64,000 bases of DNA from Bacillaceae bacterium (GTDB taxonomy: Bacteria > Bacillota > Bacilli > JACDOE01), in the NCBI GenBank assembly GCA_017656255.1, contig JACDOE010000034.1, positions 1 to 64,000 on the forward strand, given 5' to 3'. The notes beneath the pieces are model-generated. The model was given only the letters and a program-made list of their open reading frames with translations, was not told where the DNA came from and ran no database searches. Shown one piece after another: positions 52,141 to 62,310 of the stretch; position 1 is the stretch's first letter, and the number at the start of each line of letters is the position of its first letter. Made by a program: the position numbers and the translations under genes.

Positions 52141-53160
52141 ATGTTTAAAAATAAAACATTGCTCATTACAGGCGGTACAGGCTCCTTTGGTAATGCTGTC
52201 ATGCGGACATTTATAGAATCGGATATTCAAGAAATTCGTATTTTTTCCAGAGATGAGAAGAAACAGGATGATATGAGAAGACGCTATAAGAATGACAAAC
52301 TTAAATTTTATATAGGTGATGTCAGGGACATTGATAGTGTTAGAAATGCCATGCATGGTGTGGACTATATTTTTCATGCTGCGGCTCTAAAACAGGTCCC
52401 CTCTTGTGAGTTTTTTCCTTTAGAAGCTGTGAAAACTAATGTCATAGGAACAGACAATGTCCTGACTAGTGCTATTGAATTTGGAGTGAAAAAAGTCATT
52501 TGTTTATCGACTGATAAAGCAGCTTACCCCATAAATGCCATGGGAATCTCTAAAGCCATGATGGAAAAGGTTTTTGTGGCTAAATCAAAAACTGTTGAAC
52601 CGGATAGAACACTTATTTGCGGAACTCGTTATGGAAATGTGATGGCATCAAGAGGTTCTGTGATACCATTATTTATTGATCAGATTAAGAAAGGACATCC
52701 ATTAACGGTCACTGATCCTAATATGACAAGATTTTTGATGACGCTTGAGGAAGCGGTTGAACTTGTCACATATGCTTTTGAAAACGCCGAAGCAGGAGAT
52801 ATTATGGTACAAAAAGCACCTGCTTCAACTATTGGAGATCTAGCGCAAGCATTAAAAGAGTTGTTCAACGTAGATAACGAAATAAAAATCATAGGTACCC
52901 GACATGGTGAAAAGTTATATGAAACCTTACTCACCAGAGAGGAAAATGTTGTAGCCGAAGATTTAGGGAACTTCTACAGAGTTCCTGCTGATAAAAGGGA
53001 CCTTAATTACGACAAGTATTTTGTAGAAGGTGATCAAAAATTAACTTTGGTTGATGAGTATAACTCTCACAACACAGAAAGGTTAAACGTTGAACAAATC
53101 AAAGAAAAGTTATTAATGGTTGATTATGTTCAAGAAGAGTTGAAAGGTTGGAATCAATAA
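52141..53160 (+). CDS. UDP-GlcNAc 4,6-dehydratase/5-epimerase, FnlA/CapE type
   Basis: A 339-residue extended SDR. The nucleotide motif is ITGGTGSFGNAVM and the catalytic block reads LSTDKAAYPINAMGISKAMM. The usual Tyr of Y-x3-K is Met, as in CapE/FnlA (M-x3-K). The latter is the first enzyme of the UDP-L-FucNAc pathway. A 5-base run of GGGGGA precedes ATG 52141. Its TAA shares a base with the ATG of the next gene, the second enzyme of the same pathway. Confidence 0.92.
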   Translation: MFKNKTLLITGGTGSFGNAVMRTFIESDIQEIRIFSRDEKKQDDMRRRYKNDKLKFYIGDVRDIDSVRNAMHGVDYIFHAAALKQVPSCEFFPLEAVKTNVIGTDNVLTSAIEFGVKKVICLSTDKAAYPINAMGISKAMMEKVFVAKSKTVEPDRTLICGTRYGNVMASRGSVIPLFIDQIKKGHPLTVTDPNMTRFLMTLEEAVELVTYAFENAEAGDIMVQKAPASTIGDLAQALKELFNVDNEIKIIGTRHGEKLYETLLTREENVVAEDLGNFYRVPADKRDLNYDKYFVEGDQKLTLVDEYNSHNTERLNVEQIKEKLLMVDYVQEELKGWNQ

Positions 53161-54269
53161 TGAATATACTTGTGACCGGAGCCGGGGGATTTATAGGAAA
53201 AAATCTCATAGCGGAACTAAGAAATCGTAATTATGAGAATATCTTTGAATTTACCAAGGAAACAGATGCGTCCTTATTAGATGAATACTGCAAAATAGCG
53301 GACTTCGTGTTTCATCTTGCAGGAGTAAACCGTCCAAAAGAACATTCAGAGTTTATGAAAGGGAACTTCGGTTTAACGTCAAAATTACTGGGTTGTTTAA
53401 AAAAACATCAAAACACCTGTCCGGTTATGTTTTCATCATCTATTCAGGCTGAATTAGACAATCCGTATGGCCGGAGTAAGAAGGCAGGAGAGGAAGCTCT
53501 TTTTAACTATAGTCGTGAGACAGGAGCAAAAGTACTTGTCTATCGTTTTCCAAATGTCTTTGGTAAATGGTGCAAACCTAATTACAACAGTGCCGTAGCC
53601 ACATTCTGCCACAATATAGCCAGTGATGTGCCGATAACTGTAAGAGATCCTGACGTTGTGTTGAACCTCGTTTATATTGATGATGTAGTAGAAGAACTTA
53701 TAAATGCACTGAATGGTAAAGAAAATCGGGTCGGTGATTTTTGTGAAATTCCAGTCGTTCATAAGATTACCCTCGGTGAAATTGTTGATTTAATTTATTC
53801 TTTTAAAAACAGTCGTGAAGAACTTTCGATTCCAGATATGTCAAATGGTTTCATTAAAAAACTTTATAGTACATACTTAAGCTATCTACCAGAAGATCAA
53901 TTCAATTATGATTTAAAGATGAATGTAGACCAGAGGGGTTCTTTTACAGAATTCATTAAGACTCCGGATAGAGGACAGGTTTCTGTGAATATAACTAAAC
54001 CGGGGATAACAAAAGGAAATCACTGGCATCATACAAAGAATGAGAAGTTTCTTGTTGTAAGTGGAAAAGGAGTTATTCGATTTAGAAAAGTTGATTCGGA
54101 TGAAGTGATAGAATATTTTGTAAGTGGCGATAAGCTAGAAGTCGTCGATATACCTACAGGATATGTTCATAATATTGAAAATCTTGGTGATACTGATTTA
54201 ATCACGATTATGTGGGCAAATGAATGCTTTGATCCTGAAAAGCCTGATACGTACTACTCGGAGGTTTAA
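53160..54269 (+). CDS. FnlB/CapF-type reductase-epimerase with cupin
   Basis: A 369-residue bifunctional protein. The N-terminal 240 residues are an SDR (MNILVTGAGGFIGKNLIAEL, NPYGRSKKAGEE), and the C-terminal 120 residues a cupin with the metal motif KGNHWHHTKNEKFLV. This fusion is diagnostic of CapF/FnlB, the second enzyme of the UDP-L-FucNAc pathway, in which the cupin 3-epimerises and the SDR reduces the 4-keto sugar. ATG 53160 overlaps the preceding stop. It is followed 4 bases later by the third enzyme. Confidence 0.93.
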   Translation: MNILVTGAGGFIGKNLIAELRNRNYENIFEFTKETDASLLDEYCKIADFVFHLAGVNRPKEHSEFMKGNFGLTSKLLGCLKKHQNTCPVMFSSSIQAELDNPYGRSKKAGEEALFNYSRETGAKVLVYRFPNVFGKWCKPNYNSAVATFCHNIASDVPITVRDPDVVLNLVYIDDVVEELINALNGKENRVGDFCEIPVVHKITLGEIVDLIYSFKNSREELSIPDMSNGFIKKLYSTYLSYLPEDQFNYDLKMNVDQRGSFTEFIKTPDRGQVSVNITKPGITKGNHWHHTKNEKFLVVSGKGVIRFRKVDSDEVIEYFVSGDKLEVVDIPTGYVHNIENLGDTDLITIMWANECFDPEKPDTYYSEV

Positions 54270-54273
54270 AACA

Positions 54274-55398
54274 ATGAACAAACTTAAAGTGATGACAGTC
54301 GTTGGAACAAGACCGGAGATCATAAGACTGTCTGCTGTTATCAATAAGCTGGAAGAATCGGAAGTAATAGATCATACACTGGTACATACGGGACAAAATT
54401 ACGATTTTGAACTTAATGAAGTGTTTTTTAAAGATTTTAATTTGAAAAAGCCTGATTATTTTCTTAATGCAGCATTTGGAACAGCAGTGGAAACGATAGG
54501 GAATATACTTGTTAAAATTGATCCGATTATGGATGAAGTTAATCCAGATGCATTCCTGGTACTAGGAGATACTAATAGTTGTTTATGTGCAATTGCTGCT
54601 AAAAGGAGACATATTCCCATATTCCACATGGAGGCTGGGAATCGATGTTTTGATCAGAGGGTACCAGAGGAAACTAACAGGAAGATTGTTGATCATATCG
54701 CGGATATTAATTTGACTTATAGTGATATTGCAAGAGAATACTTATTAAGAGAAGGTTTGCCAGCAGATCGAATCATAAAAACTGGAAGCCCAATGTTTGA
54801 AGTTCTTAATTCAAGAAAACAAGATATTGAAAAATCTGATGTAATCGACAGGCTAGGACTTGATGAGGAAAAATATTTTGTAGTATCTGCTCACAGAGAA
54901 GAGAATATTAATTCCGAAAGGAACTTTATCGATTTAATTGACAGTCTAAATGCAGTTGCAAAAAAATATAATATGCCTGTTATTTTCAGTACACATCCCA
55001 GAACTAAAAAAATGATTGAAACGAAAGGGATTAAATTTAACCCATTAATAAAAACAGTTAAGCCTTTAGGTTTTAATGACTATGTCAAGCTCCAAATCAA
55101 AGCAAAAGCCGTTCTTAGTGATAGCGGGACAATTAGTGAAGAATCTTCAATTCTCGGGTTTAAAGCCCTTAATATAAGGGAAGCCCATGAAAGACCGGAA
55201 GCTATGGAAGAGGCAGCAGTCATGATGGTTGGTTTAAAGAAGAACAGAATATTACAGGGCCTCGAAGTGCTGGAAATACAAAGAAAAGATACACTAAGGG
55301 TTGTTGAAGATTATAATATGCCAAATGTGTCGGATAAAGTACTCAGGATAATTTTGTCCTATACTGATTATGTAAATCGAGTTGTGTGGGGGAAATAA
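54274..55398 (+). CDS. UDP-N-acetylglucosamine 2-epimerase-like, FnlC/CapG type
   Basis: A 374-residue enzyme of the UDP-GlcNAc 2-epimerase family (PF02350). Signatures are VVGTRPEIIRLSAV, VHTGQNYDFELN, HMEAGNRCFDQRVPEETNRK and SDSGTISEESSILG. After FnlA and FnlB it would convert UDP-L-PneNAc to UDP-L-FucNAc. Position and family match FnlC/WbjD/CapG. I chose ATG 54274 because CGGAGG lies 9 bases upstream. It completes the three-gene pathway (52141-55398). Confidence 0.92.
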   Translation: MNKLKVMTVVGTRPEIIRLSAVINKLEESEVIDHTLVHTGQNYDFELNEVFFKDFNLKKPDYFLNAAFGTAVETIGNILVKIDPIMDEVNPDAFLVLGDTNSCLCAIAAKRRHIPIFHMEAGNRCFDQRVPEETNRKIVDHIADINLTYSDIAREYLLREGLPADRIIKTGSPMFEVLNSRKQDIEKSDVIDRLGLDEEKYFVVSAHREENINSERNFIDLIDSLNAVAKKYNMPVIFSTHPRTKKMIETKGIKFNPLIKTVKPLGFNDYVKLQIKAKAVLSDSGTISEESSILGFKALNIREAHERPEAMEEAAVMMVGLKKNRILQGLEVLEIQRKDTLRVVEDYNMPNVSDKVLRIILSYTDYVNRVVWGK

Positions 55399-55399
55399 A

Positions 55400-56545
55400 A
55401 TGAAGAAAAAAGTTTTGGTATTTACCAACTTCTATGTTCCAAGCGTTAAAGGTGGCGGTCCCATACAATCAATAAAGAATCTTGTAGACAATCTTTCAGA
55501 TAAGATTGATTTTTTTATCGTTACATCTGACAGGGACTTGGGTGATAACGTACCCTTTGAAAATATAAAGACTGATGAATGGAATCAAGTCAGAAAGGCC
55601 AGAGTATTTTATACTAATCCAAAAACATTAACATGGAAAAAAACAATAAATATTATTAACAGCGTTGACTGTGATGTTATATATTTAAACAGCTTTTTTT
55701 CATATAGATTTAGCATTATTCCTGTTTTATTAAGAAAAATCAAAAGAATACCTCATAAACCAATCGTTCTGGCACCAAGAGGGGAGTTTTCTACGGGAGC
55801 TTTAAGCTTAAAATTTAGAAAGAAGAAACTTTTTATTAGAATAACACAGGCTTTTAATATACATAAAAATATCACCTGGCATGCAACAACAGCTACTGAA
55901 AAAACAGATATAGAAGGTATTTTCGGGAAGAGAGAAAAAATTTTGGTTGCTAACAATTTAACTGCAAATTACCAGGAATTAAACTATGATATAAGTATAG
56001 AAAAAGAAATAGGCAAACTGAAAATTGTATTTATTTCCAGAATACATCCAAAAAAAAATTTAAAGAGTGCAATTGAATATTTAAAACATGTTAAAGGACA
56101 GATTCAGTTTAATATATATGGACCTATTGAAGATCAGGATTATTGGTTAAAATGTCAAAAAATAATAGAAAGCTTACCTGAGAACATAAAGGTTTCTTAC
56201 AAGGGTATCATAGGTCATGAAAGAGTGATTGAAATTTTTAAAGAAAATCATGTATTTCTTTTTCCAACTTTAGGAGAAAATTTTGGACATGTTATCTCTG
56301 AAGCCCTTATCGGAGGTTGCCCTCTTATAATAAGCGACCAAACTCCTTGGAGGGATTTGGAGAGCAAACAAGTTGGTTGGGATATTAGTCTGACAGATGA
56401 AAAAAAGTTCGTTGAAGTTTTACAACAATGTGTGGAACTGGATCATGATCAATATCAAGAGTTATCAAGAAACGCATTTGAATATGGTAAGTTAAAGTCG
56501 GACAATATAAAAAATGCTATGGATTCATATGGGTTATTTGAATAG
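55400..56545 (+). CDS. Glycosyltransferase family 4
   Basis: A 381-residue GT-B enzyme. It starts KKVLVFTNFYVPSVKGGGPI, a typical GT4 acceptor-side loop, and carries the donor motif TLGENFGHVISEALIGGCPL near residue 295. ATG 55400 follows GGGGGAAA and lies 1 base after the previous stop. Sugar specificity cannot be read. It is probably one of the two transferases that extend the repeat unit after WbuB. Confidence 0.88.
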   Translation: MKKKVLVFTNFYVPSVKGGGPIQSIKNLVDNLSDKIDFFIVTSDRDLGDNVPFENIKTDEWNQVRKARVFYTNPKTLTWKKTINIINSVDCDVIYLNSFFSYRFSIIPVLLRKIKRIPHKPIVLAPRGEFSTGALSLKFRKKKLFIRITQAFNIHKNITWHATTATEKTDIEGIFGKREKILVANNLTANYQELNYDISIEKEIGKLKIVFISRIHPKKNLKSAIEYLKHVKGQIQFNIYGPIEDQDYWLKCQKIIESLPENIKVSYKGIIGHERVIEIFKENHVFLFPTLGENFGHVISEALIGGCPLIISDQTPWRDLESKQVGWDISLTDEKKFVEVLQQCVELDHDQYQELSRNAFEYGKLKSDNIKNAMDSYGLFE

Positions 56546-56614
56546 CAGAACTCTGTTTTTAAGTGCAAATCCAGGTTTTTCTTAGTGTAAAAAATTATAG
56601 GAAAGGTTAAATTA

Positions 56615-57805
56615 ATGAGAAAATCTGTTTTTTATCATGGATTAACCATATATTATTGGGCATTAACAGTATTCATAGATTATTCTTCGGATAATTATGA
56701 CAACTCTGGGGTTAAGTATTATTTATTAGTTATACCTGTTATACTTTTTGTTATTTACAATATAGATGATCTGTTGAAGAAAAAAATTTTGAAAGAAAGT
56801 CTATACTTGTATTTGTTTGTATTATTTGCGTCAATTTTTGCAATAATAAAACTGGATTTTAAAGCGGTTTTAAGTCTCATGAGCTGGGTTTTGCCAATTA
56901 TTATCATTTTTAATTCAGGTATGTTTTTGAAACTACGAGTCATTAATTTGCTTTTTATTATAACGGTCATTGCTGGTGTGGTATCATATCATTTAGGAAT
57001 TAATGATTTTGGTTATATCCCCGGACAGACATCGAGAAATTTGCACCAAGGACTGTGGTGGAGAGTGTCTATTTTTCCTCATAGCACTCCCCCATTAACA
57101 GGTATCTTCTCATTAATTGTTTTATTATTTAATTACTTTCATAATAGTAACCTGAAATCTAAGATGTTTTTTATGACATTAAGTTCGTATTTTTTAATAT
57201 TGAGTGGTTCGAGAACAGCACTGTTAATATTATTCGTTATTATACTAACTTTACTTATGAAAAGATTAATAATATTACGAGAAAAATTCATCAAGAAAGT
57301 CATATCTGTTCTGCCGGTGTTGTTAATATTGTTTATCTTTATATTTCCCCAGTTTTTACTAAAAATTAGTTTGGAAAATGATTTTTTAAACAGCTTAATA
57401 TTTAGAAGCACAAATTCACTAAGTTCAATTGAAGCAATTGAAAGAACCCTTAATAGACACTACATTTGGAATGCATATATAAATCATTACTTCAGCAGCC
57501 CTGTTATTGGCATAGATACGGAAACAGTAAGATCCGTTGGTCAATCAGAAACGATGTTTTTTGCCTATTTAGCTCATCACGGTATAAGTTTGATATTTCT
57601 AATTATATTTATGTATTCATTGATGAAAGATTCACTGTTGAAAAAAAAATATTTAAGATATTCCATTATTGTTACGTTTGTCATATTAATGCTTACGTAT
57701 TCAAGTTACCTTCAACCATATAATTTGATTTACTTATTATTAATAGGATTGATTAATACAGATAAAGTAACCAAAAAAATGGATATATTACCAAATAATT
57801 ATTAG
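56615..57805 (+). CDS. Wzy-like O-antigen/EPS polymerase
   Basis: A 396-residue membrane protein with about ten helices and one larger loop. The GSRTALLILFVIILTLLMKR segment resembles the PF04932 pattern, with an Arg in a membrane-edge position, as in O-antigen polymerases. A conserved arginine-rich loop with RHYIWNAYI follows. It is the only polymerase candidate in the operon and sits next to the glycosyltransferases. GAAAGG precedes ATG 56615. Identification is by topology and context; no strong motif exists in this family. Confidence 0.75.
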   Translation: MRKSVFYHGLTIYYWALTVFIDYSSDNYDNSGVKYYLLVIPVILFVIYNIDDLLKKKILKESLYLYLFVLFASIFAIIKLDFKAVLSLMSWVLPIIIIFNSGMFLKLRVINLLFIITVIAGVVSYHLGINDFGYIPGQTSRNLHQGLWWRVSIFPHSTPPLTGIFSLIVLLFNYFHNSNLKSKMFFMTLSSYFLILSGSRTALLILFVIILTLLMKRLIILREKFIKKVISVLPVLLILFIFIFPQFLLKISLENDFLNSLIFRSTNSLSSIEAIERTLNRHYIWNAYINHYFSSPVIGIDTETVRSVGQSETMFFAYLAHHGISLIFLIIFMYSLMKDSLLKKKYLRYSIIVTFVILMLTYSSYLQPYNLIYLLLIGLINTDKVTKKMDILPNNY

Positions 57806-57822
57806 TAAAGAGATGATAAATG

Positions 57823-59262
57823 ATGGAAGGGATTATCCAGAAATTTTTAGATTTCGAGAAAAAAAATAATTTACTGAACGATCGTATTAAAGATATTCAG
57901 TACTGGGCTATTATCAGAGAAAATATATATAACGACATTCTCAATCATACACATGATATCGGGGTTGCTCATACTACTTATAGTAACAGGCCTTTTATTG
58001 AAAAAATCAAGCTTGTATCAGAGTTTGCATTTAATGTATTTATTAACAACACTTTGTTTCTTAGAGAAAAAGATATCCTAATCATGAATCATCCTAGAAG
58101 AGTAAAGAACGGGAAATACTTTGAATGTTTATACACAGATCAAATATTGGAAACCATTCCTTACTCTTATTATGTATTCGAAAATACAAGTTTAGAAAAG
58201 CATTTAAAACCTGCCAAAACAAAAAACTTGAAATACACAGATTCATTAAATTTTAATTTCTACTTTTCTTTTTTTCTTTCAAAAATTACTGGGGGACCTA
58301 AACTTAATCGTTTTGAAGAAGAATATATAAAAAAACTGATTACAAAGATAAATAACTGTTTTAATGTACACTTTGATCCTGATGAATATTTGATTAAAAT
58401 AAAAAATCAATTATTGATGCATTTATTATTATATAAACAATACGAAAGAATTCTTAGAAAAATAAAACCGAAATTGATTGTCCAAGTTATCTCTTATGAG
58501 AGGAGAAGAAAAGCGCTAAATTCAGTTGCGAAAAAAATGAAGGTTCCAACTGTTGAGTTACAGCATGGGGTTATGGGAAAGTATCATATAGCATATAACT
58601 TTGCTGAGCGGACAAAGGTAGATACTTTTCCGGATTACATATTCTTATTCGGTGAGTTTTGGAAAGATACAACAAGTTTTCCTGTAGACGATTCAAAAAT
58701 TAAAGTGGTTGGTTGGCCATATTATGAACAAAAAGCAAATATACATAGAAACAATGTAAATAAGAATAATAAAAAGGTTATATTATTTATTTCACAGGGG
58801 ACAATAGGCAAGGATTTAAGCAAAATTGCTGTTCAGATATCTGAAAGAATAAATACAGATGAATATAAAGTGATATATAAACTTCATCCAGGTGAATATG
58901 CAAGGTGGAAAACAGAATATCCATGGTTAAAAAGTGCTGATATAGAGGTTATAGACAATAACAATTATGATATGCATTACTATTTTGCGCAGTCTGATAT
59001 ACAAATCGGTGTATATTCTACTGCACTCTTTGAAGGTTTGGGTTATGGATTAAAAACTTATATATTCAAGCTTTTTGGTCATAAATATATGAATGAACTA
59101 TATAATAAAAATTTAGCAACATTAATTGAGTCGCCTGAGCAATTCATTAATACTTTACATAAAGAAAAAAGAAACCAAAGTATTCAAATTGAATATTTTT
59201 GGAAAAGAAACAGTAAACAAAATATTTATATAGAAATTGAAAAAATTATGAAAAGTTTATAA
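57823..59262 (+). CDS. Putative GT-B surface-polysaccharide transferase
   Basis: A 479-residue cytoplasmic protein. LQHGVMGKYHIAYNF near residue 250 and VIYKLHPGEYARWK near 355, with YSTALFEGLGYG near 405, resemble the GT-B capsule/teichoic transferases (for example CDP-glycerol or polysialyl types). The first 200 residues match nothing I recognise. ATG 57823 or 57820 follows AAAGAG. It could add a sugar, glycerol phosphate or similar group to the repeat unit. The family is only loosely assigned. Confidence 0.6.
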   Translation: MEGIIQKFLDFEKKNNLLNDRIKDIQYWAIIRENIYNDILNHTHDIGVAHTTYSNRPFIEKIKLVSEFAFNVFINNTLFLREKDILIMNHPRRVKNGKYFECLYTDQILETIPYSYYVFENTSLEKHLKPAKTKNLKYTDSLNFNFYFSFFLSKITGGPKLNRFEEEYIKKLITKINNCFNVHFDPDEYLIKIKNQLLMHLLLYKQYERILRKIKPKLIVQVISYERRRKALNSVAKKMKVPTVELQHGVMGKYHIAYNFAERTKVDTFPDYIFLFGEFWKDTTSFPVDDSKIKVVGWPYYEQKANIHRNNVNKNNKKVILFISQGTIGKDLSKIAVQISERINTDEYKVIYKLHPGEYARWKTEYPWLKSADIEVIDNNNYDMHYYFAQSDIQIGVYSTALFEGLGYGLKTYIFKLFGHKYMNELYNKNLATLIESPEQFINTLHKEKRNQSIQIEYFWKRNSKQNIYIEIEKIMKSL

Positions 59263-59439
59263 TTTTATAGCTTCCATACATTGGAACAACGTAATGAAGT
59301 AAAGCCGATATCACAGAATTTGTAAACCAAACAGAAATTAAAACTTTAATGAGTTTTAATTTTAATTGGCAACAATAAGGTTGGTTTACAATTCCCCTCG
59401 TCGAGAAGTATTATAATTTTAAGATACTGGGGAGGTAAC

Positions 59440-60555
59440 ATGCATCATAATAGAATTGATTTTCTAGATTATCTAAGGGGAATAATGGCTTTATGTGTAT
59501 TAATCTATCATTATTCAGCATGGTCAGGCTTTCATTATATGTATCCTTTTGATCAACTATTATCTAGGCTTGGAATTTATGCTGTTTCAACCTTCTATAT
59601 AATTAGTGGCGCAAGCTTAGCTTATGTTTATTCAAATTATTTAGTAAGCTCTGCATTTATAAAAGCTTTTTCAATAAAAAGGGCATTTAGAATTGTTCCG
59701 TTATTTTATTTAGCCACAACACTCACTATTTTATTAAGAATGTATATTTCAAATAGAAATAGTAATTTTACAGGTGTGCCTAGTCTAGATGTTATATTAA
59801 AAAACTTTTCATTACTATTTAGTTGGATTTGGCCAAAAGATTATATCGCAACAGGAGCATGGTCTATTGGTAATGAATTAGTCTTTTATTCATTATTTCC
59901 TTTAATGCTATTTTTGTATAATAAATCATTAAAACACTACTTGTTATTTTTCACAATTACAATTTTAATTAGTGGATTTATATCTGAGGTATTACTAAAT
60001 AAAAACTTAAGTCTTACTGAACAATGGGGGGAGTATATTAACCCTTTAAACCAACTTTATCTATTTGCTGGTGGATTTTTAATTGGTGTTTATGCAAAGA
60101 GAGATATAAATATAAACCGAAAAATGTTAATGTCCCTTTTGGTAGTTTCTGTAATCATATTTGTTTTTCTGCCTGAAGGAGATAATCGTATAGCTTACGT
60201 AATAGGTCATCGATGGATAATATTTTCTGTAGCAATTTTTTCCATGTGCATTTTTGCTGTGTTCTGGGGGAATGTAAAATATAACCCGTTTACATTTATA
60301 TTAAAGTATTTGGGAGATATTTCCTATTCAATTTACCTTTTGCACCCAATAGTGTATTTATCAATATACGAATTTAATTTAATAATACCTATCTATGAAT
60401 CAAAAATAACTCATGCATTGTGGGCTGTGATTTTGTCCTTTGTTTTTTCAACTCTAGTTTATTATTTTTTTGAAAAACCGTTAATTGAAATCGGAAAAAA
60501 ATTTTTAAAAAATTATCGTTCAAGAGAAAATAAGACTAATAAAATAACTATATAA
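59440..60555 (+). CDS. Acyltransferase family 3 membrane protein
   Basis: A 371-residue membrane O-acyltransferase (PF01757). It starts HHNRIDFLDYLRGIMALCVL with the family motif RxxxLDYLRG and has ten helices. The catalytic His is probably in LIYHYSAW. Members transfer acetyl or succinyl groups to sugars of surface polymers, for example O-acetylation. GGGGAGG lies 6 bases before ATG 59440. The 177 bases upstream contain no gene. Confidence 0.9.
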   Translation: MHHNRIDFLDYLRGIMALCVLIYHYSAWSGFHYMYPFDQLLSRLGIYAVSTFYIISGASLAYVYSNYLVSSAFIKAFSIKRAFRIVPLFYLATTLTILLRMYISNRNSNFTGVPSLDVILKNFSLLFSWIWPKDYIATGAWSIGNELVFYSLFPLMLFLYNKSLKHYLLFFTITILISGFISEVLLNKNLSLTEQWGEYINPLNQLYLFAGGFLIGVYAKRDININRKMLMSLLVVSVIIFVFLPEGDNRIAYVIGHRWIIFSVAIFSMCIFAVFWGNVKYNPFTFILKYLGDISYSIYLLHPIVYLSIYEFNLIIPIYESKITHALWAVILSFVFSTLVYYFFEKPLIEIGKKFLKNYRSRENKTNKITI

Positions 60556-60850
60556 AAAATATTTAGGAGAAAGCAACTTTTGAATGTTTGATCATTTTGC
60601 ATTTAATTTAAGCCTTGAATCTCAAAAAATGACTTCCCCCCTGCTTGTAAAATTTTTAGTAATCAAATTCCTAAGAGGAGGAAGTCACTTTGTATAGTCT
60701 AAAAATAGAACAATTGCCTCCTTTTTCAGCTCGTTAGACAGGTCCATATGCTAGGAAGCTTATTCATGTCCTTTTTAGGTTTTCACTTTTTTCAAAGTCT
60801 CAAATAAAATTATGCAAAATGCTAATATTACTAAATAGAGGATTTTTTCT
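60556..60850 (+). other. Gap with an inverted repeat and short decayed frame
   Basis: A near-perfect inverted repeat, AAAATGACTTCC (60626-60637) with GGAAGTCACTTT (60680-60691), is followed by a good ribosome site (AGAGGAGG). After it comes a 15-codon frame (TTG, YSLKIEQLPPFSAR, stop). The layout looks like the start of a lost coding region, possibly a decayed insertion sequence. No transposase core is present, so I do not call one. Confidence 0.35.
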
Positions 60851-62251
60851 ATGAAAATAAAGGCATTACTTAAAAATAAAGTAGTTAAAGCGGGTAGTTG
60901 GTACACATTAACAGAATTTTTTATAAAAGGGATAACATTTCTAACTATACCGATTTTCACTCGCCTATTAACCCCTGCAGATTATGGGGTTGTTTCGTTA
61001 TATGAAACCTGGGTGGCGATATTCACTATCATTATAGGTCTTAATTTAAATACAAGTATTACAAAAGGTAAGTATGATTTTAAGGATAATTACGATGCTT
61101 TTGTTTCTAGTATAATTTTTTTATCAGTTCTTTTGTTTTTTGGTTACATAGTTATCTTTTTTTTATTTGGTAATTTCATAGAAAATATCATAGGATTAAG
61201 TCCAATACTTTTATATTTTTTGATATTCCAAGCGTATTTCACCTTTGTTAGAAATTCTTTGATAGCAAAATTAAGGGTTGAATATAATTATAAATTAGTA
61301 TCTGTAATACTAATATTAATTAGTATTCTGGGAACTTTATTATCAATATACTTTATTTTATTTGTTTTTCAAGAACGACCTTTTTTAGGGAAAATATTAG
61401 GTAGCGGTATTTTAATATTGATTGTAGGATTAGTTTCTTTAATATATATTATCACTAGAAGTAGAGAAAAATTATGGAACTTCACCTATTGGAAGTATGG
61501 GTTAGCATTATCAACTCCCCTAATATTCGCCTCACTTTCTGGACTTTTAAATGCACAATTCGATAGAGTTATTATTAATAAATATATTGGAGAAGTTGCT
61601 ACAGGGTTATATAGTTTTGCATATAATATCGGAATGATTGTCACAGTTTTAGCCCATGCTTTGGATCAAGCTTGGTCTCCGTGGGTCTATGAATCAATGG
61701 AAAACAAAAAATTTGATAAAATAAAATCTAGAGGAGTCACTTATCGAAACGTCTTTAGCATTGCTTATGCGGGATTGTTATTTATTAGTCCTGAATTAAT
61801 TAAAATAATGGCAGATGAAAGTTATTGGAAATCCTTAGATATAATACCGTATATTTTTATAGGGTATTATTTTAGCTATATGTACACCTTGGAAGTAAAA
61901 ACTGAATTTTTTTATAGAAAAACTGGATTGATTTCAGTAGGAACTTTATTATCCGCAATTATTAATATTATTCTAAATATTATTTTTGTACCAAAATACG
62001 GTTATGTTGCTGCAGCTATTACAACTTCCATTTCATTTTTATTCTTATTTATTTTCCATTATTTAATTACATGGAAAATTATAAAAAGAAGTATTTATGG
62101 ATTTAAGTTTCATGTCATATCTATTGCATATGTGATAGTTATTACCTTATATTATTTAATGTTTATGGATTCGTTATTAATGAGGATAATAGGTATTATT
62201 ATAATTTTGACAATTGCACTTTATATATTGAGACGGAGTTACATTCATTAA
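60851..62251 (+). CDS. Wzx-type polysaccharide flippase
   Basis: A 466-residue membrane protein with about 14 helices of the Polysacc_synt/MOP superfamily. The N-terminus KAGSWYTLTEFFIKGITFLT then PIFTRLLTPADYGVVSLYE is a Wzx signature. It moves the lipid-linked repeat unit across the membrane for polymerisation by Wzy. AGAGGA precedes ATG 60851. With the Wzy-like gene and two Wzz genes it completes a Wzx/Wzy pathway. Confidence 0.93.
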   Translation: MKIKALLKNKVVKAGSWYTLTEFFIKGITFLTIPIFTRLLTPADYGVVSLYETWVAIFTIIIGLNLNTSITKGKYDFKDNYDAFVSSIIFLSVLLFFGYIVIFFLFGNFIENIIGLSPILLYFLIFQAYFTFVRNSLIAKLRVEYNYKLVSVILILISILGTLLSIYFILFVFQERPFLGKILGSGILILIVGLVSLIYIITRSREKLWNFTYWKYGLALSTPLIFASLSGLLNAQFDRVIINKYIGEVATGLYSFAYNIGMIVTVLAHALDQAWSPWVYESMENKKFDKIKSRGVTYRNVFSIAYAGLLFISPELIKIMADESYWKSLDIIPYIFIGYYFSYMYTLEVKTEFFYRKTGLISVGTLLSAIINIILNIIFVPKYGYVAAAITTSISFLFLFIFHYLITWKIIKRSIYGFKFHVISIAYVIVITLYYLMFMDSLLMRIIGIIIILTIALYILRRSYIH

Positions 62252-62310
62252 AAAGACAATCGGTAAATTGTCTCTATAAAGTTGCACTGTACAGCGAAAG
62301 GATGAACAAA

